From contig JBAYMT010000002.1 of NCBI GenBank assembly GCA_041663305.1, forward strand, positions 58,492 to 122,491: a DNA stretch of 64,000 nt. Direction: 5' to 3'. Numbering within the stretch: the first letter of the stretch is position 1; every line of letters begins with the position of its first letter. Both the position numbers and the translations under genes were made by a program. A model generated the notes under the pieces. The model made no database searches. It saw only the letters and a list, made by a program, of their open reading frames with translations, and was not told the origin of the DNA. Below, piece after piece: positions 1 to 7,238 of the stretch. The DNA is from Minisyncoccus sp041663305. Lineage in GTDB: Bacteria > Patescibacteriota > Minisyncoccia > Minisyncoccales > Minisyncoccaceae.

Positions 1-57
1 AAGGTGGAAAGGAGCAATTTGGAAAAATTATTTGATGATTTAAAGGTTCTTAATTAG
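1..57 (+). CDS. C-terminal end of an unidentified protein (cut by window edge)
   Basis: Frame 1 is open from the first base to a TAG at 55-57 and encodes only 18 residues ending LFDDLKVLN. The start lies outside the window. Too short to identify. It reads in the same direction as the next genes and ends about 37 nt before the following ATG. Confidence 0.4.
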   Translation, partial: KVERSNLEKLFDDLKVLN

Positions 58-94
58 TATTGAATAAAAGAATAAAAGGAGTAAGATTTTATAT

Positions 95-241
95 ATGGAA
101 AAGTATAAATATAAGTGTGTTTCAATATGGACTTGGAGTTCAGAAAGTGTAACGAGAACTTTGAATGAATATGCTAGCGAGGGATGGGAATTGGTTTTTG
201 TTGTCGGATGCTGGCATTATTTTAAAAAGGAAATAGATTAA
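95..241 (+). CDS. Small DUF4177-like protein, 48 aa
   Basis: The ATG at 95 opens a 48-residue frame ending in TAA at 239-241. The pattern YKYKCVSIWTW followed by LNEYASEGWELV resembles DUF4177-type proteins, short single-domain proteins of unknown role in which an aromatic strand is followed by a helix ending EGWELV. The match is by eye. No signal peptide or membrane segment is visible. It lies 22 nt upstream of the SPFH gene on the same strand and may be co-transcribed. No function beyond the family label can be claimed. Confidence 0.6.
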   Translation: MEKYKYKCVSIWTWSSESVTRTLNEYASEGWELVFVVGCWHYFKKEID

Positions 242-263
242 TAATTAATAAAATAAAAATAAT

Positions 264-1025
264 ATGGATGGAGTAATAGTGGTTTTAGTTTTAATAGTGT
301 TAGTTTTTTTGCTTTTTAGCCTTAGAGTAATCAAGGAATATGAAAGGGCAGTAATATTTTTTCTTGGTAAATACACAGGAGTAAAAGGGCCTGGATTGAT
401 AATATTGATCCCTATTTTGCAAACAATGACAAGGGCTGAGCTTAGAACAGTGACAATGGCAATTCCTTCGCAAAAAATAATTACGAAGGACAATGTTTCG
501 ATCGATATAGCTGCTGTTGCTTATTATCATGTTGTAGATGCAGCCAAGTCGGTAATTGCGATTGAGGATGTATTCTCGGCTGTAAACCAGATTAGTCAGA
601 CAACAGTAAGAAATGTTGTTGGTCAATTTAACCTTGATCAGTTATTATCGCAAACGTCTGAAATAAATAACCAAATCAAGACAGTAATTGATAGTCACAC
701 CGAACCATGGGGAGTGCAAGTGACCGCAGTTGAAATAAAAGATATTTTCTTGCCAGAAAATATGCAAAGAGCAATGGCTAAGGAGGCAGAAGCAGAAAGG
801 GAAAGAAGGGCAAAGATTGTTGCTGCCGAGGGAGAATTGCAAGCTGCTGAAAAACTTGGACAAGCCGCTGATTTGATGGCTGCTCATCCGGTTGCATTGC
901 AGCTCCGAACACTGCAGACAATGGCAGAAATAAGCGTTGAAAAAAATTCTACAATAATTTTCCCTGCACAGTTCATGACAACCGTAAAAGAGGCGATTGC
1001 AACAATAAAAGGAGACGCAAAATAG
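264..1025 (+). CDS. SPFH/Band 7 (slipin/stomatin-like) membrane protein
   Basis: 253 aa. An N-terminal membrane segment (about residues 4-20) is followed by a Band 7 domain beginning VIKEYERAVIFFLGKY and containing GLIILIPILQTMTRAELRT. A charged helix near residues 174-192 (AKEAEAERERRAK) is the usual SPFH coiled coil. Such proteins form membrane-attached oligomeric scaffolds, often linked to membrane proteases. No NfeD-type partner is adjacent here, although a site-2 protease lies about 1.5 kb downstream. The ATG at 264 gives a full-length slipin. Family call is firm; cellular role is not known from the sequence. Confidence 0.9.
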   Translation: MDGVIVVLVLIVLVFLLFSLRVIKEYERAVIFFLGKYTGVKGPGLIILIPILQTMTRAELRTVTMAIPSQKIITKDNVSIDIAAVAYYHVVDAAKSVIAIEDVFSAVNQISQTTVRNVVGQFNLDQLLSQTSEINNQIKTVIDSHTEPWGVQVTAVEIKDIFLPENMQRAMAKEAEAERERRAKIVAAEGELQAAEKLGQAADLMAAHPVALQLRTLQTMAEISVEKNSTIIFPAQFMTTVKEAIATIKGDAK

Positions 1026-1071
1026 TTTCCACTCTGGGGCTTGAAATTATTTAGTTTTCTGATAATATGCA

Positions 1072-1293
1072 TTGTATATGGAAAAAGAATGTTCAATTTG
1101 TGGCAAATCATCTTTTATGGGAAGACAGTTCAAGAAATTGATTTCTAGATATAATCCTAGCCCAAAAAAGAGAAAATATCCTAATTTGCAATGGTTAACA
1201 GTTCCTGCTGACACTAGCAAAAAGAAATATGTTGAATTTGCCGGTAAACGAGTAATTGCTTGCGCAAAATGCATTAAAGCCTTATCTAAATAA
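1072..1293 (+). CDS. rpmB: Large ribosomal subunit protein bL28
   Basis: 73 aa. It begins MYMEKECSICGKSSFMG and ends CAKCIKALSK, giving two CxxC pairs that could bind zinc, as in zinc-containing L28 proteins. The middle is basic (NPSPKKRKYPNLQWLTV), as expected for an rRNA-binding protein. A start at the second Met (1078) is equally possible. The stop codon lies inside the loop of a strong terminator hairpin, so the gene probably ends its transcript. It stands alone between the SPFH gene and tRNA-Pro. Confidence 0.85.
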   Translation: MYMEKECSICGKSSFMGRQFKKLISRYNPSPKKRKYPNLQWLTVPADTSKKKYVEFAGKRVIACAKCIKALSK

Positions 1294-1310
1294 GGCTTTA
1301 GTGTTTTTTT
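1276..1310 (+). terminator. Rho-independent terminator after rpmB
   Basis: A 10-bp perfect stem (1276-1285 with 1290-1299, loop CTAA) is followed by a T-rich run. The stem contains the last codons of rpmB. Confidence 0.85.
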
Positions 1311-1318
1311 GGGCTTTT

Positions 1319-1389
1319 CGGGCTGTCGTATAACGGAATTATTTGCGCATGGGGTGCGTAAGACCTGGGTTCAATTCCCAGCAGCCCGA
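1319..1389 (+). tRNA. tRNA-Pro (anticodon GGG)
   Basis: The acceptor stem 1319-1325 pairs with 1382-1388, with A at 1389 as discriminator. The anticodon stem TGCGC/GCGTA encloses loop ATGGGGT, giving anticodon GGG. The T arm is CTGGG-TTCAATT-CCCAG. The D arm has only 3 bp. The first base is C, as expected for bacterial tRNA-Pro. CCA is not encoded. Its 3' half is duplicated and mirrored in the following 260 nt. Confidence 0.85.
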
Positions 1390-1439
1390 CAAACTAAAAC
1401 ACTATCAAAGATAGTGTTTTAAGTTTGTCGTGTGCTGCT
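1373..1439 (+). repeat. Direct repeat copy 1: tRNA-Pro 3' end plus hairpin
   Basis: From AATTCCCAGCA in the tRNA T arm through the hairpin to GTGTGCTGCT. The same series recurs at 1593-1650, with an 8-9 nt deletion near the tRNA end and a few substitutions. Confidence 0.75.
1387..1430 (+). terminator. Long hairpin immediately after tRNA-Pro
   Basis: AAAACACTATC (1396-1406) and GATAGTGTTTT (1410-1420) form a perfect 11-bp stem, extended by CGACAAACT (1387-1395) against AAGTTTGTCG (1421-1430). It may act as terminator or 3'-processing signal, but the T-rich right arm is part of the stem rather than a free U-tract. Confidence 0.6.
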
Positions 1440-1603
1440 GGGAATTGAAGGGGTTGATTTTTAATAAAATCAACGGCGGAGCTTTGACTGAAAGCGAGCC
1501 AGCCTGAGCCGGTTCTAGTAAGAACCGATGCGAAGGGAATTGGCTGAGTTCAAACCCAGGCTTAAAAGAAATTTACCAAAATTTCTTGAAAGAATTCCCA
1601 GCA
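1434..1603. other. Structured intergenic element of unknown nature next to tRNA-Pro
   Basis: The ends TGCTGGGAATT (1435-1445) and AATTCCCAGCA (1593-1603) are complementary. Inside are three perfect hairpins: GTTGATTTT/AAAATCAAC near 1455-1475, CGGTTCT/AGAACCG near 1510-1527, and AAGAAATTT/AAATTTCTT near 1566-1588, plus GAGTTCAAACCC, which resembles a tRNA T arm. No open reading frame of note. Together with 1604-1933 this explains most of the long gene-free stretch before the GrpB-like gene. Confidence 0.55.
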
Positions 1604-1650
1604 ATTCGACACTATCAAAGAATGGTGTTTTAAGTTTGTCGTGTGCTGCT
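1593..1650 (+). repeat. Direct repeat copy 2 of tRNA-Pro 3' end plus hairpin
   Basis: AATTCCCAGCA(ATT)CGAC followed by ACTATCAAAGAATGGTGTTTTAAG and GTGTGCTGCT. Compared with copy 1, the tRNA acceptor GCC is changed to ATT and the AAACTAAAAC segment is largely missing. Confidence 0.7.
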
Positions 1651-1715
1651 TATTTAGTAATCCGTAATTAGTAACTAGTAATTAGTGCATTGAGGTTTAC
1701 TTCGTAAACTAGGGG

Positions 1716-1823
1716 GCATTTTATTAGATTCCCGACTACGTTCGCCTACGGCGAACAATCGGGAATGACAAAAAGTGAAACGGAAGCATCTTATTAGATT
1801 CCAACTTTCGTTGGAATGACAAA
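1716..1823. repeat. Two tandem REP-like palindromes
   Basis: Each unit has TTATTAGATTCC, a palindrome, then GGAATGACAAA. Unit 1: ATTCCCGA (1728-1735) pairs with TCGGGAAT (1759-1766), with inner stem GTTCGCC/GGCGAAC (1740-1756). Unit 2: ATTCCAAC (1798-1805) pairs with GTTGGAAT (1810-1817). The stems differ in sequence while pairing is kept. A small hairpin GTTTAC/GTAAAC precedes them near 1695. Confidence 0.65.
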
Positions 1824-1933
1824 CTTGGTAACCAGGTAGCCCGCAAATGGGAATTGAGGAGATATTAAGTTATTGTTTTGTCTTTGAATATGATGTAATA
1901 TGTGGTGATATTAGAAATAAATTGGAAGATATT

Positions 1934-2461
1934 ATGATTACAAAAGAACAACAAAAATGGTTAAACCATTTAAACGACAACGATCAGGTGTTCGTTGTTC
2001 CTTTTGATCAGACAGCAGAAAATAAATATCAAATAATAAAAAAACAAATACAGGATTTGTTGGGTAAAGAATATCAAGTTGAACATAGAGGGGCTAGCAG
2101 TTTAAAAATTTCTGGACAAGACGAAATTGATATTTATATTCCAGTTTCAGAAGAAAATTTCAACGAAATTGTAATAAAGATTACGAAACTATATGGAAAA
2201 CCAAAAAGCAGTTATTCTTTGAAAAGAACTAGATTTACAACTTTTGTGCAGAGTAAACATATTGATGTATTTGTAATAAATAAAAACGATAAAGGTTGGA
2301 AAGATAGTGAAATATTCCATAATTTTCTTTTGGTTCATCCTGATAAATTACAAGAATATCGTGAATTAAAAGAAAAATTAACTGGGAGGAGTACAAAGAT
2401 TTACTATACGGCAAAAACAGAGTTTATTAATAAGGTATTGTCGTTGGCAAAGAATAAATAA
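1934..2461 (+). CDS. GrpB/UPF0157-family protein
   Basis: 175 aa from the ATG at 1934. The motif VEHRGASSLKISGQDEIDIYI aligns with the GrpB/UPF0157 signature (GSTAVPGLxxKPxIDI), which has a nucleotidyltransferase-like fold; the biochemical role is poorly known. The frame is open further upstream to an ATG at 1847, but that extra 29-residue segment is unlike the family and 1934 has GGAAG 5 nt before it, so the shorter form is preferred. It sits alone after a repeat-rich, gene-free region, which is compatible with local insertion or rearrangement. Confidence 0.7.
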   Translation: MITKEQQKWLNHLNDNDQVFVVPFDQTAENKYQIIKKQIQDLLGKEYQVEHRGASSLKISGQDEIDIYIPVSEENFNEIVIKITKLYGKPKSSYSLKRTRFTTFVQSKHIDVFVINKNDKGWKDSEIFHNFLLVHPDKLQEYRELKEKLTGRSTKIYYTAKTEFINKVLSLAKNK

Positions 2462-2509
2462 TGTTTTTTTAAGTGAAATATGTTAATATGAAGCTATAAA
2501 AACAAAGTT

Positions 2510-3118
2510 ATGATTGAAACATCTTTTATCCTAGGTTTAATAATATTCATTCTTTCTGTTGTGATTCATGAAGTCGCTCATGGAAGCGTTGCGTATAGCT
2601 TGGGTGATGATACCGCAAAAGAGGATGGAAGGTTGAGTTTGAATCCTATTGTACATATCGATCCAATAGGTTCGGTGCTGTTACCTTTTTTCTTAGTGAT
2701 ATCTTCGTCGCCAATTTTATTTGGCTGGGCAAAACCTGTTCCGGTGAATTTTTTTAACCTTACTGATAGGTGGGGTGAATTAAAGGTTTCTTTAGCTGGG
2801 CCAGCTGTTAATCTTATTGTGGCTTTGATATTTTGTCTTTTTTTAAGATTTTCTTTATTTCCCGAAATGGCAAATATATTTATAATGGTTGCCTTTATAA
2901 ATATTGGATTGGCTTTATTTAATTTGATCCCGATTTTTCCGCTTGATGGATCGCATATACTAATGAACTTATTGCCCGACAGCGCACTTCCTTTTAAGGA
3001 GTTTATGGTTAATTATGGAACATTGATTTTGATATTTTTTATATTTGTTTTTCCTAGAACTGGTTGGTTAGGGAGTTTGGTAGAAATTATATTTAAATTT
3101 TTTGCAGGTTATGTGTAA
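2510..3118 (+). CDS. Site-2 protease-like zinc metalloprotease (M50)
   Basis: 202 aa, mostly hydrophobic. HEVAH at residues 20-24 in the first membrane helix is the HExxH zinc/catalytic motif, and NLIPIFPLDG at 138-147 is the second conserved segment supplying the third zinc ligand (Asp 146). There is no PDZ domain, so this is the short YwhC/FtsH-independent type of M50 peptidase that cuts substrates within the membrane. Substrate unknown. TATAAA at 2495-2500 lies 9 nt before the ATG, suggesting a very short leader. Confidence 0.88.
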   Translation: MIETSFILGLIIFILSVVIHEVAHGSVAYSLGDDTAKEDGRLSLNPIVHIDPIGSVLLPFFLVISSSPILFGWAKPVPVNFFNLTDRWGELKVSLAGPAVNLIVALIFCLFLRFSLFPEMANIFIMVAFINIGLALFNLIPIFPLDGSHILMNLLPDSALPFKEFMVNYGTLILIFFIFVFPRTGWLGSLVEIIFKFFAGYV

Positions 3119-3125
3119 ATACTCT

Positions 3126-3153
3126 TTGCGAGTTTGCTGTTTTGCGATATAAT
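3126..3153 (+). promoter_or_regulatory. Possible promoter for the 3197 gene
   Basis: TTGCGA (3126-3131), 16 nt, TATAAT (3148-3153). The start codon lies 43 nt downstream. Confidence 0.45.
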
Positions 3154-3196
3154 TTATTAAAATAGTATTAATAATCAATAAATAATAAAAACAAAA

Positions 3197-3529
3197 ATGA
3201 ATGATAATACTTCGAGAGTTGTAGAATATACATTGGTGATTTTAATCGGATTAATTATCAGCTATGTCATGTTTGTGCAACAGCAAGCGGATAAAGATAA
3301 GTTTGATCAATTAAAAGATAGGGTTGATACTGTTGAGCAAAAAGTTGATGATATGAAAGCTGATAAAATGCTTATGGATTTAAAAATTAAGCAAATTGAC
3401 GAAAAGGTAAATCCAAAAACCGAAGAACCGGCTCTGGGGTCAGATGGAAAACCACTTCAAACTGGAGAGACAGACGCAGTTAAGCCAGAAACTCAGACAA
3501 CTCAACCAAAAGCGAATTCAACAAAATAG
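3197..3529 (+). CDS. Single-pass membrane protein with coiled coil, unknown function
   Basis: 110 aa. A membrane helix at about residues 11-28 (TLVILIGLIISYVMFV) is followed by a heptad-like charged segment (DQLKDRVDTVEQKVDDMK, about 38-58) and a polar tail rich in Thr, Pro, Lys and Gln. The likely topology is an N-terminal anchor with the coiled coil outside or inside the cell; this cannot be decided by eye. No family recognised. It has its own probable promoter and terminator and so is a single-gene unit. Confidence 0.65.
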   Translation: MNDNTSRVVEYTLVILIGLIISYVMFVQQQADKDKFDQLKDRVDTVEQKVDDMKADKMLMDLKIKQIDEKVNPKTEEPALGSDGKPLQTGETDAVKPETQTTQPKANSTK

Positions 3530-3533
3530 TTTA

Positions 3534-3559
3534 AAACAGGGTTCTACCCTGTTTTTTTT
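3534..3559 (+). terminator. Rho-independent terminator
   Basis: CAGGGT (3537-3542) pairs with ACCCTG (3546-3551), flanked by AAA, and is followed by eight T. Confidence 0.85.
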
Positions 3560-3586
3560 GACACAATAATCTTGGCGTGTTATTGT
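3558..3586 (+). promoter_or_regulatory. Probable promoter of the solute-binding protein gene
   Basis: TTGACA (3558-3563), 17 nt, TATTGT (3581-3586). It overlaps the end of the preceding terminator. An unusually clear Shine-Dalgarno (GGGAGGT) lies just before the ATG at 3623. Confidence 0.6.
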
Positions 3587-3622
3587 TTTGTCGCACCCAA
3601 AGAATTTATGGGGAGGTAAAAA

Positions 3623-4345
3623 ATGAAACTTGGAAAGTTTATATTATTGTTCGCTGTTGCATTCTTGATGCTTACAGGAATTGCGGCGGTGGACGCCGTC
3701 GTTGAAAATAAAACTGTTGTTGCATCGGGCCACCCTGATTGGTCACCCGCAATGTACCGGGACGATGGTAAAATTGTGGGAACTGCTCCCGAAATCGTTA
3801 CTAAAGCTTTCAATAGCTTGGGAATGCAGGTTGACTGCAAATATACGGGGTCTTGGATTGATGTTCAGGAGCTTGGAAAAAGAGGAGAGATTGACGTTAT
3901 TGTGGCGGCCTACAACACATCGGAACGCCACGAATATTTCTTGTATTCGGAAAACCCGATAATGCAGGATAATATTTCGATGTTTTCCACGCAAAACATT
4001 ATCTATCAAGGGCCTGAAACTTTTGAGGAGTATTGCATTGCGGTATCTTTGGGAGACAGTTATGGGGAGAAGTTGGACAGGTTCCTTGCTTCAAACCGAA
4101 GCGTTGTTACTGTCTACAACAATCCAATGGACGCAATGGATTCCTTGTCAAAGGGGAACGATGTCTTTTTATATTCAACTGCCTCAGGGAATAGAATATT
4201 GAAAGAAAATCCGATGAGATACAAATATGTAAAGGGTGAAGTTATAACAAGCCTTCCATTTTACGTGTTGGTATCTAAACAGTCGGAGTATGTGGCGATT
4301 ATGCCGCGAATTAATGAGGCATTAAAAATCTACGCCTCAAAATAA
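3623..4345 (+). CDS. Family 3 periplasmic solute-binding-like protein
   Basis: 240 aa. A signal peptide (MKLGKFILLFAVAFLMLTG, cleavage likely near residue 25) is followed by a type-3 solute-binding fold: HPDWSPAMYRDDGKIVGTAPEIV near the start, then GEIDVIVAAYNTSERHEYF, and a C-terminal MPRINEALKIY. These proteins usually capture polar amino acids for ABC importers. There is no lipobox cysteine and no permease or ATPase gene next door, so it may be a secreted binder or sensor. The strong Shine-Dalgarno and visibly higher G+C than its neighbours hint at acquisition by transfer. Confidence 0.75.
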   Translation: MKLGKFILLFAVAFLMLTGIAAVDAVVENKTVVASGHPDWSPAMYRDDGKIVGTAPEIVTKAFNSLGMQVDCKYTGSWIDVQELGKRGEIDVIVAAYNTSERHEYFLYSENPIMQDNISMFSTQNIIYQGPETFEEYCIAVSLGDSYGEKLDRFLASNRSVVTVYNNPMDAMDSLSKGNDVFLYSTASGNRILKENPMRYKYVKGEVITSLPFYVLVSKQSEYVAIMPRINEALKIYASK

Positions 4346-4346
4346 T

Positions 4347-4370
4347 CTGGTTTTTAACCAGTCTTTTTTT
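4347..4370 (+). terminator. Rho-independent terminator
   Basis: CTGGTT/AACCAG stem with TTT loop, followed by TCTTTTTTT. Confidence 0.8.
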
Positions 4371-4380
4371 ATTATTTCTG

Positions 4381-4548
4381 ACCTGAATACTGTGGCTAAA
4401 GCCCACAGTAGAAGGATAAGCCCGAAGCAAAAAAGAAAACAACATAAATCACGAAATTTCGCGATGATTTTTCAGAAAATGAAAGATTATTGTATATAAT
4501 CGCAAAATTTTGAGTCCGCTTAGGACTTATGGGCTAGCCCATAGATTT
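4381..4548 (+). repeat. Dispersed structured repeat, copy A
   Basis: About 168 bp sharing its whole layout with the reverse complement of 59344-59506. Shared blocks in order: CCTGAA, a hairpin (CTGTGG 4390-4395 with CCACAG 4403-4408), GAAGGATAA..CCCGA, ATAAATCAC, a variable middle, AAAATTTTGAGTC, AGGACTTATGGGC, and the hairpin ATGGGC/GCCCAT (4529-4542). The first hairpin differs in sequence from copy B but keeps pairing. Confidence 0.75.
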
Positions 4549-4600
4549 TTATTTTGGAAGCATTGTCAGACAGCCTTAGCTGTGGTATTTTTAAGTTAAT

Positions 4601-4801
4601 ATGGAAATACCTTTTTATATGTATATTATAAGAAAAATAGCATTTGGCGCTGCAGTTGGTTTTGGGGTTTATGCATTTTTCCTATATGGGAGGCCATTTG
4701 TTGAAAAAATAACAGGTATGATTTTTACTGATGATGTTTGGCTTTGGTATGTGATAGCTGGAGCCATCGCGGTGGGATTATTAGCTTTTTTAATCATTTA
4801 A
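4601..4801 (+). CDS. Small two-helix membrane protein, unknown
   Basis: 66 aa with two hydrophobic segments, about residues 9-27 (KIAFGAAVGFGVYAFFLYG) and 46-66 (VWLWYVIAGAIAVGLLAFLII). The short loop between them carries VEKITGMIFTDD. No family recognised. It ends 7 nt before leuS on the same strand, so it may lie at the head of the leuS-glmS transcript. Composition and the ATG context are compatible with a real gene, but short length limits confidence. Confidence 0.55.
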   Translation: MEIPFYMYIIRKIAFGAAVGFGVYAFFLYGRPFVEKITGMIFTDDVWLWYVIAGAIAVGLLAFLII

Positions 4802-4808
4802 CCTAAAT

Positions 4809-7223
4809 ATGAAATACAATCCTGGAGAGATAGAGAAAAAATGGCAAGCTTATTGGGAAAAAAATAAAACCAACAAGACTGAAGATTTTTCGGAAAAGCA
4901 AAAATATTATTGTTTGGATATGTTTCCTTATCCATCGGGAGTGGGTTTGCATGTCGGGCATTTTAAGGGATACGTGGCGACCGACATCGTGGCTCGTGTA
5001 AAGAGGATGCAGGGATTTGAAGTGTTGCATCCAATTGGATGGGATGCTTTTGGGCTGCCTGCCGAAAACTTTGCTATAAAAACAGGAATTCATCCCGAAA
5101 TTACCACCGAAAAAAACATAGAGAACATAAAACACCAAATGAAGATTGCTGGCTTGAGTTATGATTGGGATAGAGAAATAAATACTACTGATAGCGATTA
5201 TTATAAATGGACGCAATGGATATTTCTAAAATTATACGAAAAAGGACTTGCTTATAAGAAATTGTTACCGATAAATTGGTGTCCTTCGTGCAAGACGGGA
5301 CTTGCCAATGAAGAGGTTGTAGATGGAAAATGCGAGAGGTGCGGAGCCGAAACCACAAAAAAAGATATTGAGCAGTGGATACTTAAAATAACTGCTTATG
5401 CTGATAGACTACTTGAAGATTTAGAGACTCTTGATTGGCCGGACAGAATAAAAGAAATGCAAAAAAATTGGATAGGAAGAAGCGAAGGGTGGGAAATAGA
5501 TTTTGGAATTAAAGATACTGGAAAAACGGTTACAGTATTTACGACAAGGGCCGACACTTTGTTTGGTTGTACTTATATCGTACTTGCTCCTGAATCGGAT
5601 ATTGTTACCGATTTGAAAGATAAGATTTCTAACTGGGAAGAAGTTTCTGGGTATATAGAAAAAACAAAAAATAAGAGCGATCTTGAAAGAATAAGCGAGG
5701 TAAAAGGGAAAAATGGGGTAGAGTTAAAAGGAGTGAAAGCGATAAATCCGATAAATGGAAAAGAAGTAAGGGTTTTTGCGGCTGATTATGTACTTGCAAG
5801 TTATGGCACTGGAGCTGTGATGGCTGTGCCTGCTCATGATGAAAGAGATTTTGAATTTGCTATAAAATATGATTTGCCGATAATTGAAGTAGTAAGGCCA
5901 AGGAGTGGCGAATCGGATATTTCGGAATCAGCATACGTGCAAGATGGTTTTTTGATTAATTCGGATACTTTTAGCGATATGGATTCTGAGAGTGCAAGAA
6001 AAGCAATAGGCGAAAGCCTAAAAGATGAAGGATTTGCTCGCGAAAGAGTAAATTATAAATTACACGATTGGCCTTTTTCTAGACAAAGATATTGGGGCGA
6101 ACCAATACCGATAATTCATTGTGATAAGTGTGGGATGGTGCCATTGGAAGAAAAGGATTTACCTTTGACATTACCCCATGTTGATAAATATGAACCAACT
6201 GGTACGGGTGAATCTCCCTTGGCTGCTATTGAGACTTGGGTAAATGTGAAATGTCCAAAGTGTGGAGGTATGGCAAAAAGGGAAACTAATACTATGCCGC
6301 AGTGGGCAGGAAGTTGTTGGTATTATCTTAGATACTTGGACAATAATAATGATAAAAGTTTGGTAAACAGCGAAAAAGAAAAAAGATGGATGCCAGTGGA
6401 TTTGTATGTGGGTGGAGCAGAACATGCTGTGTTGCATTTGTTGTATTCTAGATTTTGGCATAAGTTTTTGTATGACATTGGAGTTGTTTCAACAAAGGAG
6501 CCATTTCAAAAATTAAGGAACATAGGATTGGTGTTGGCTCATGATGGCCAGAAAATGTCGAAGTCAAAAGGTAATGTTATCTCGCCAGACAGTGTTGTTG
6601 ATGAATTTGGAGCTGATACCTTAAGGGTTTACGAAATGTTTATGGGGCCGTTTGATCAGGCTATTGGGTGGAATGAACAGGGGGTAAAAGGCGTAAATAG
6701 ATTTTTAGGGAGGGCTTGGGATATGGTAATCCAAAGCGAGAGTGTTGCCGAAAGTTCCAGCGAAATGATTTCGGAAACTAATAAATTGATAAAGAAAGTT
6801 TCTGATGATTTGGAGAAAATGAAATTTAATACTCCGATAGCTTTTTTTATGGAGTATGTGAATTTTGTTTATGAGAATAAAAATGATTTTGGAAAGGACT
6901 CGGCGGAGATATTTGTAAAATTATTGTTTCCATTTGCGCCTCATATTTGTGAAGAATTATGGCAGTTGTTGGGCGAAAAAGGATTAATCAGCGAGCAGGA
7001 ATGGCCAGTTTGCAATGAGGCATTAGTAAAAAATGATAAGATAGTATTGGTAGTGCAGGTAAATGGAAAAGTAAGAGACAGGATGGAATTTGATAGCGAT
7101 ATAGATCAGGAAAGGGCGGAAGAAGCTGTAAAAAACAGCGAAGTTATAGCAAAATGGATAGGAGGAAAAGAAATAAAGAAAGTAGTTTTTGCAAAAGGCA
7201 AACTAATAAATATAGTGGTTTAA
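4809..7223 (+). CDS. leuS: Leucyl-tRNA synthetase
   Basis: 804 aa. Class I synthetase that charges tRNA-Leu. The N-terminal catalytic domain has HVGH at residues 48-51 (HIGH motif) after DMFPYPSGVGL. An insertion carries zinc-type cysteines (CPSCKTG..CERCG). The CP1 editing domain lies at roughly 220-420, with the TTRADTLFG and GTGAVMAVPAHDERD signatures. A second cysteine pair (CPKCGGMAKRET) precedes MPQWAGSCWYYLRY, and KMSKS is at 582-586. The C-terminal anticodon-binding part ends with the usual VQVNGKVRDR segment. Length is normal for bacterial LeuRS. All key motifs are present. Confidence 0.97.
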   Translation: MKYNPGEIEKKWQAYWEKNKTNKTEDFSEKQKYYCLDMFPYPSGVGLHVGHFKGYVATDIVARVKRMQGFEVLHPIGWDAFGLPAENFAIKTGIHPEITTEKNIENIKHQMKIAGLSYDWDREINTTDSDYYKWTQWIFLKLYEKGLAYKKLLPINWCPSCKTGLANEEVVDGKCERCGAETTKKDIEQWILKITAYADRLLEDLETLDWPDRIKEMQKNWIGRSEGWEIDFGIKDTGKTVTVFTTRADTLFGCTYIVLAPESDIVTDLKDKISNWEEVSGYIEKTKNKSDLERISEVKGKNGVELKGVKAINPINGKEVRVFAADYVLASYGTGAVMAVPAHDERDFEFAIKYDLPIIEVVRPRSGESDISESAYVQDGFLINSDTFSDMDSESARKAIGESLKDEGFARERVNYKLHDWPFSRQRYWGEPIPIIHCDKCGMVPLEEKDLPLTLPHVDKYEPTGTGESPLAAIETWVNVKCPKCGGMAKRETNTMPQWAGSCWYYLRYLDNNNDKSLVNSEKEKRWMPVDLYVGGAEHAVLHLLYSRFWHKFLYDIGVVSTKEPFQKLRNIGLVLAHDGQKMSKSKGNVISPDSVVDEFGADTLRVYEMFMGPFDQAIGWNEQGVKGVNRFLGRAWDMVIQSESVAESSSEMISETNKLIKKVSDDLEKMKFNTPIAFFMEYVNFVYENKNDFGKDSAEIFVKLLFPFAPHICEELWQLLGEKGLISEQEWPVCNEALVKNDKIVLVVQVNGKVRDRMEFDSDIDQERAEEAVKNSEVIAKWIGGKEIKKVVFAKGKLINIVV

Positions 7224-7238
7224 TTTATTTATAAATTT

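Noticed and set aside
1434..1603. Possible second tRNA or group II intron domain in the element near tRNA-Pro, because of a T-arm-like GAGTTCAAACCC.
   Set aside because: No acceptor, D arm or anticodon arm of tRNA size can be folded with it, and there is no reverse transcriptase or domain V-like hairpin.
7224..7238. glmS ribozyme upstream of glmS.
   Set aside because: Only 15 nt separate leuS and glmS; there is no room for the ribozyme.
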